Assembly (NCBI GenBank): GCA_017304845.1
Contig: JAFKLL010000012.1
Coordinates: 1-64,000, forward strand
Length of the DNA stretch: 64,000 nucleotides
Source of the DNA: Solirubrobacterales bacterium
Lineage (GTDB): Bacteria; Actinomycetota; Thermoleophilia; Solirubrobacterales; 70-9
Direction of reading: 5' to 3'
In this document: positions 60,081 to 64,000 of the stretch, in pieces
Layout: each line of letters opens with the position of its first letter
How positions within the stretch are numbered: position 1 is the stretch's first letter
Notes under the pieces: model-generated
What the model saw: only the letters and a program-made list of their open reading frames with translations
Databases searched by the model: none
Told to the model about the DNA's origin: nothing
Made by a program: the position numbers and the translations under genes

Positions 60081-62531
60081 ATGCGGCAGGTGTCTTCGTC
60101 TCGGAACGTCCGTCCGATCGCTGTTCTGATCGGTCTCGGCGCTCTCTTGCTGGCTCTCCTCGCGGCCCCGTTGGCCGGCCAGGCCGACGCGGCCAAGGCG
60201 CCGAGGGTCACGATCCGCACCACCGAGTACGGGATCCCCAGGATCCTCGCGGACACTCCCTACGGCCTCGGATACGGCTACGGCTGGTCGATCGCCAGCC
60301 AGCAGATCTGCACCCTGGCGGACACGTACACGACCGTCCGCGGCGAGCGCTCCAAGTACTTCGGGGCGGCCAACGACGCCCCGAACGGGATCTCCAACCT
60401 CGACTCCGACTTCTTCTGGAAGCGGGTCAGGGCGGAGGGCACGGTCCGCAAGATGATGAACCTGAAGCCGCCGAACGGGCCGCTGCCCGACGTCAAGAAG
60501 GTGGTCTCCGGATACGTCGCCGGCTACAACGCCTACCTGCGCAAGCGGGGCGTGAAGCGGCTCCCCGACCCGACCTGCCGCGGCAAGGCCTGGGTCAAGC
60601 CGATCACCGTCCTCGACGCCTACCACCGCTTCTACCAGCTGCTCGGCTACGGCTCGACCGACCCGTCGATGGGCGGGATCGCCGAGGCCCAGCCGCCCGC
60701 CCCGACCTTGATGAAGGGCGGCGACGATCAGGCGGACCAGGCCCCGGGCCCCGACGAGATCACCCGTGAGGACTTCGGCCCGGACTTCGGAAACTTCACC
60801 GGCGGCCTCGGCTCCAACGCGGTCGGCCTGGGCAGGAACGCGGTCAAGGGAGGCAAGGGCCTGCTGCTCGGTAACCCGCACTTCCCCTGGCACGGCTCCC
60901 AGCGGTTCTTCGAGTCGCAGCTGACCATCCCCGGCAAGGTCAACGTCTCCGGCGCCAGCCTGCTCGGGGTGCCGGTCATCCTGATCGGCCACACCCGCCA
61001 GATGGCCTGGAGCCACACGGTCTCCACCGCCCGTCGCTTCATCGTCTTCCAGGAGACGCTCGACCCGAGCGACCCGACCCGGTACATCGTCGACGGCCAG
61101 TCGAAGCCGATGAAGCGGACCACGGTCACGGTCACCGACGAGAACGGCAACAAGCACGACCGGACCCTCTACTCGACCGAGCACGGCTACATCACCGACT
61201 CGGTCCAGGGCCAGCCGCTGTTCGGCTGGAGCCCGACCACCGCCTACTCGCTCTTCGACGCGAACACCGGCAACTTCCGGATGATCAACCACTTCTACGC
61301 GATCAACCGGGCCCAGAGCACGCCCCAGGTGCTTCAGATCCTGAAGAAGTACCAGGGCATCCCCTGGGTCAACACGATCGCCTCCGACTCCAAGGGCCGG
61401 GCGCTCTACGCCGACATCGGCGCGGTGCCGAACGCCTCCGACGAGCGGGTCGAGCAGTGCAACACCCCCGGCATCGGCACGGTCGCCTGGAGCGCCTTCC
61501 GACTCCCGGTCTTCGACGGCTCGAACTCGAACTGCGACATGAGCAAGAAGGTCCCGGGCGCAGCCGGGCCCGGGTTGCTGCCGGCCAACCAGATGCCGTA
61601 CGAGATGCGCTCCGACTACGTCGAGAACTCGAACGACTCCTACTGGTTCGCCAACGTCCACAAGACCCTGGACGGCTTCGACCGGATCATCGGCGAGGAG
61701 AAGATCGCCCAGACCGAGCGGACCCGCCTCGGCCACAAGATGGTCAACGAGAAGCTGGCCGGGGGCGGCAAGTTCACCCTGGCCTCGCTCAAGGCGATGG
61801 AGTTCAACGACCGGGTCGAGAGCGCCGAGCTGCTGCTCCAGCCCGTCATCGCCTACTGCAACGCCAACCCGATCATGATCGGCGAGAGCGGCCCGGTCGC
61901 GGTCAGCGCGGGCTGCGAGGCGCTGGCGAGCTGGGACGGGAAGAACAACCTCGACTCGACCGGCGGGCTGCTCTTCCAGCAGTTCATCGCCCGCCTCTTC
62001 TCCGGCAGCACCGTCCCGGTGTACGCGGACGCCTTCGACGTCTCCGACCCGATCGGCACCCCCAAGGGCCTCAACACCGCCAACCCGAACCTGCCGATCG
62101 CCTTCGCCGACACGGTCAGCCAGTTCGTCACCGAGGGAATCCCCCTGACCGCGACCAGGCGCCAGTACCAGACGGTCACCCGGGCCGGGGTCAAGATCCC
62201 GATCCACGGCGGCGACTACGAGCCGTTCGGTTCCTTCAACACGATCTGGGGCCCGTGGGTGCCGGGGCAGGGCATCACCGAGGTCTCGGATGGCTCCAGC
62301 TTCATCCAGGCCGTCCACCTGACCGGCGCCAAGTGCCCGCAGGCCAGCATGATCCTCACCTACTCGCAGTCCGAGAACCCGAAGTCCAAGCACTACGCCG
62401 ACCAGACCAAGCTCTTCTCGAAGAAGCGCTGGGTCACCGACCGTTTCTGCCCGAACCAGCAGAAGCGATCGCCCGGCCTGAAGGTCACCAGGTTCGGCGG
62501 TGGCGCGAAGGCGGCGCGGCGCGGATTCTGA
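60081..62531 (+). CDS. Exported penicillin acylase family Ntn-hydrolase, paralogue 2
   Basis: 816 residues, close paralogue of the 35.5 kb acylase. Signal peptide (to about 37, GQADAA), alpha chain from VTIRTTEYGIPRI, spacer, then the autocatalytic Ser245 in GLGSNAVG and beta chain motifs LGNPHFPW and GHTRQMAWSHTVS. It lacks the basic Cys-rich N-terminal stretch of paralogue 1. The C-terminus ends GGAKAARRGF, almost the same as paralogue 1. Substrate unknown; amide hydrolysis outside the cell is inferred. AAGGAGAG lies three bases ahead of the ATG. Confidence 0.86.
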   Translation: MRQVSSSRNVRPIAVLIGLGALLLALLAAPLAGQADAAKAPRVTIRTTEYGIPRILADTPYGLGYGYGWSIASQQICTLADTYTTVRGERSKYFGAANDAPNGISNLDSDFFWKRVRAEGTVRKMMNLKPPNGPLPDVKKVVSGYVAGYNAYLRKRGVKRLPDPTCRGKAWVKPITVLDAYHRFYQLLGYGSTDPSMGGIAEAQPPAPTLMKGGDDQADQAPGPDEITREDFGPDFGNFTGGLGSNAVGLGRNAVKGGKGLLLGNPHFPWHGSQRFFESQLTIPGKVNVSGASLLGVPVILIGHTRQMAWSHTVSTARRFIVFQETLDPSDPTRYIVDGQSKPMKRTTVTVTDENGNKHDRTLYSTEHGYITDSVQGQPLFGWSPTTAYSLFDANTGNFRMINHFYAINRAQSTPQVLQILKKYQGIPWVNTIASDSKGRALYADIGAVPNASDERVEQCNTPGIGTVAWSAFRLPVFDGSNSNCDMSKKVPGAAGPGLLPANQMPYEMRSDYVENSNDSYWFANVHKTLDGFDRIIGEEKIAQTERTRLGHKMVNEKLAGGGKFTLASLKAMEFNDRVESAELLLQPVIAYCNANPIMIGESGPVAVSAGCEALASWDGKNNLDSTGGLLFQQFIARLFSGSTVPVYADAFDVSDPIGTPKGLNTANPNLPIAFADTVSQFVTEGIPLTATRRQYQTVTRAGVKIPIHGGDYEPFGSFNTIWGPWVPGQGITEVSDGSSFIQAVHLTGAKCPQASMILTYSQSENPKSKHYADQTKLFSKKRWVTDRFCPNQQKRSPGLKVTRFGGGAKAARRGF

Positions 62532-62537
62532 GTCGAT

Positions 62538-62577
62538 CCGGGCCCGTGGCATGGCCGCGGGCCCGGGGAGCTACCTT
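62538..62577 (+). promoter_or_regulatory. GC hairpin close to the pcm -10 hexamer
   Basis: CCGGGCCCG (62538-62546) and CGGGCCCGG (62558-62566) form a strong stem after the acylase stop. TACCTT (62572-62577), six bases before the pcm GTG, follows five bases later. Confidence 0.55.
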
Positions 62578-62583
62578 CTATAG

Positions 62584-63195
62584 GTGGATCGTGAAGGCCT
62601 GATCGAGTTGCTCTCGGGCCGGATCGCCGACCGCAGGGTCATCGAGGCGATCGCGGCCGTGCCCAGGGAGTTGTTCGTGCCGGAACGGGAACGACGGCAC
62701 GCCTGGGAGAACCGCCCGCTGCCGATCGGCGCCGGGCAGACCATCTCCCAGCCCGAGATCGTCGCCACGATGTGCCAGCTTCTTGCGCCCCGGGAGGAGG
62801 ACGTCGTGCTCGACGTGGGCGGCGGGTCCGGCTACCACGCGGCCGTGCTGGCGCGGCTGGCGCGATGGGTCTTCTCGATCGAGCGTCACGCCACCCTGGT
62901 CGAGGACGCCCGCCGCTCTCTGGCGGCGGCGTCGGTGGACAACGTCACCGTCATCTACGGCGACGGGTCGCGGGGCCTGCCGGAGCAGGCCCCCTTCGAT
63001 GCGATCAACGTCGCCGCCGCGGCCTCGGGCGAGGTTCCCGCGGCCCTCACCGCGCAGCTCGCCGAGGGTGGGCGGATGGTGGTTCCGGTCGGCAGGTTCG
63101 ATCAGTGGCTCGAACTCTGGCGCCGCGAGGACGGCGAGCTCGAGCGGGTCCGTCTCGTGCCGGTCTCGTTCGTGCCGCTGGTCGAGGAGGGTTGA
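62584..63195 (+). CDS. pcm: Protein-L-isoaspartate O-methyltransferase
   Basis: 203 residues. The PCMT signature LPIGAGQTISQPEIVA (46-61) and the SAM-binding DVGGGSGYHAAVL (77-89) identify it. It methylates isoaspartyl residues in aged proteins so they can revert. Length is typical. GTG start, with TACCTT six bases upstream, so leaderless. Followed by a separate methyltransferase gene. Confidence 0.92.
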   Translation: MDREGLIELLSGRIADRRVIEAIAAVPRELFVPERERRHAWENRPLPIGAGQTISQPEIVATMCQLLAPREEDVVLDVGGGSGYHAAVLARLARWVFSIERHATLVEDARRSLAAASVDNVTVIYGDGSRGLPEQAPFDAINVAAAASGEVPAALTAQLAEGGRMVVPVGRFDQWLELWRREDGELERVRLVPVSFVPLVEEG

Positions 63196-63225
63196 GGCCC
63201 GCCGCCAGGATCTAGGATCAGCGAC

Positions 63226-63903
63226 ATGGCGAAAGCGACCACCGTCTTCGATCAGCAGGCAGCGACCTACTCGGGTCCGAGGGAGAAGTTGATCCCGCAG
63301 CTGTCCCGGTTCTACGGCATGGTGCCGGAGGCCGTCGGGCTCGCCTCGCCGACCGACGGGCCGCCGCGGATCCTGGATCTGGGCGCCGGGACGGGCCTGC
63401 TCGCGGCCGCGGTCGCGGAGGCGTATCCCGAGGCGACGTTCACGCTGTTCGACTTCTCGCCGCGGATGCTGGAACAGGCGCGGGCGGCGCTGGGCGAACG
63501 GGCCGAGGTCGTGGTCGGCGACATGTACGAGAGCATCCCGGAAGGTCCCTGGGACGCGGTGATCTCGGCCCTCGCGATCCACCACATGACCGACGAGGGC
63601 AAGCGCCACGTCTACGAGTCCGCCTTCGCCCAGCTCCGGCCCGGCGGCGTCTTCGTCAATGCGGAGCACGTGCTGGGGGAGACCCCCGCGCTCCAGGACC
63701 ACTACGCCGAGTGGCATCGGCGGCAGGCCTTCGAGAAGGGCCTGACCGAGGCGGAGTGGGTAGACACCGTGGAGCGCATGAGCCACGACCACCTCACACC
63801 GCTCTCGACCCAGCTCGGTTGGCTCCGCGAGATCGGGTTCACGGACGTCGACTGCCTGCTCAAGGACCACGGCTTCGCGGTCCTCTTCGGGCGCCGTCCC
63901 TGA
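63226..63903 (+). CDS. Class I SAM-dependent methyltransferase
   Basis: 225 residues with motif I ILDLGAGTGLLAAAV, motif II LFDFSPRML and motif III VVGDMYE, ending in GFTDVDCLLKDHGFAVLFG. The acceptor is unknown; resembles small-molecule methyltransferases of the UbiE/Tam type. The ATG at 63226 has TAGGAT (63213-63218) seven bases upstream, so it has its own leaderless promoter 30 bases after pcm. Confidence 0.85.
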   Translation: MAKATTVFDQQAATYSGPREKLIPQLSRFYGMVPEAVGLASPTDGPPRILDLGAGTGLLAAAVAEAYPEATFTLFDFSPRMLEQARAALGERAEVVVGDMYESIPEGPWDAVISALAIHHMTDEGKRHVYESAFAQLRPGGVFVNAEHVLGETPALQDHYAEWHRRQAFEKGLTEAEWVDTVERMSHDHLTPLSTQLGWLREIGFTDVDCLLKDHGFAVLFGRRP

Positions 63904-63907
63904 GCGA

Positions 63908-64000
63908 TCAGATCAGCCGGGCGGTGCCGGCGATCAGCTCCGCGACCTCGAGCGGAACCTCGAGCTGCGGACAGTGGCCGACCCCGTCCAACTCGACGTA
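63908..64000 (-). CDS. C-terminus of an alpha/beta hydrolase (partial)
   Basis: A minus-strand frame running in from the right edge ends TGA at 63908 and encodes 30 residues including DGVGHCPQLEVPLEVAELI. GHCPQ contains the catalytic His and following helix of alpha/beta hydrolases. The rest of the gene is outside the window. Confidence 0.7.
   Translation of the reverse strand, partial: YVELDGVGHCPQLEVPLEVAELIAGTARLI

Overview
The window is 64 kb of very GC-rich, densely coded chromosome with no phage, integrase, transposase, CRISPR array, rRNA or tRNA that I could recognise. Gene content points to an aerobic actinobacterium: acyl-CoA catabolism, a PimA-like mannosyltransferase, adrenodoxin-type ferredoxin reductase, MscL with a zinc-ribbon tail, and many exported proteins with Lys/Arg-rich beta domains. 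The exported families and the DUF3618/holin-like cluster suggest class Thermoleophilia (Solirubrobacterales-like). That placement is inference, because no marker gene was compared.

Layout. 0-6 kb: end of cydD and cydC, a divergent NarL-type two-component pair, yaaA, and a GH3 glycosidase. 6-13 kb: an unknown membrane protein, a thiolase remnant, enoyl-CoA hydratase and an orphan biotin carrier, then GT2, glpK and a PlsC-like acyltransferase, a metallo-beta-lactamase lactonase-like enzyme and a dienoyl-CoA-reductase-like SDR. 13-19 kb: an exported M1 peptidase with a collagen-like Gly-X-Thr stalk, a FabG-like SDR, an exported protein with Gly-Pro-Thr repeats and its partner, and mscL. 19-28 kb: cupin, BVMO-like monooxygenase and acyl-CoA dehydrogenase facing an operon of enoyl-CoA hydratase, carboxyltransferase, a small protein, BKACE, a class III CoA-transferase/racemase and a MerR regulator. 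28-38 kb: two paralogous exported proteins, an MscS channel, a large exported alpha/beta hydrolase and a penicillin-acylase family enzyme. 38-43 kb: nitrilase-TetR operon with a double operator, three small envelope proteins, then degV-ACT-def and erpA. 43-51 kb: an extended phosphate (pst) operon with one unknown exported protein in front and four translationally coupled unknown envelope proteins behind. 51-64 kb: monothiol glutaredoxin, BolA, FprA-type reductase, alpha/beta hydrolase, phosphatase-like membrane protein, a GT4-LPG-synthase-type fusion, ArsR-AHSA1, GFA-like protein, a second penicillin acylase, pcm and a methyltransferase.

Regulatory layer. About two dozen genes, mostly cytosolic, have a TANNNT hexamer only 6-10 nt before the start codon, the arrangement of leaderless or near-leaderless mRNAs. 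This pattern fixes several starts (for example mscL, the 19.5 kb cupin and the 22.3 kb hydratase). Exported proteins instead tend to have Shine-Dalgarno sequences and longer leaders. In four places a GC-rich hairpin abuts or nearly abuts the next -10 hexamer. Several divergent intergenic regions carry clear inverted repeats that look like operators.

The most unusual element is a family of four 49-bp near-complete palindromes (32.6, 40.7, 51.5 and 53.3 kb), each just downstream of a minus-strand gene's stop codon. A related palindrome at 51.06 kb supplies the last codons and stop of the glutaredoxin gene. No RAYT-type transposase is in the window, so they look like an uncharacterised REP-like repeat.
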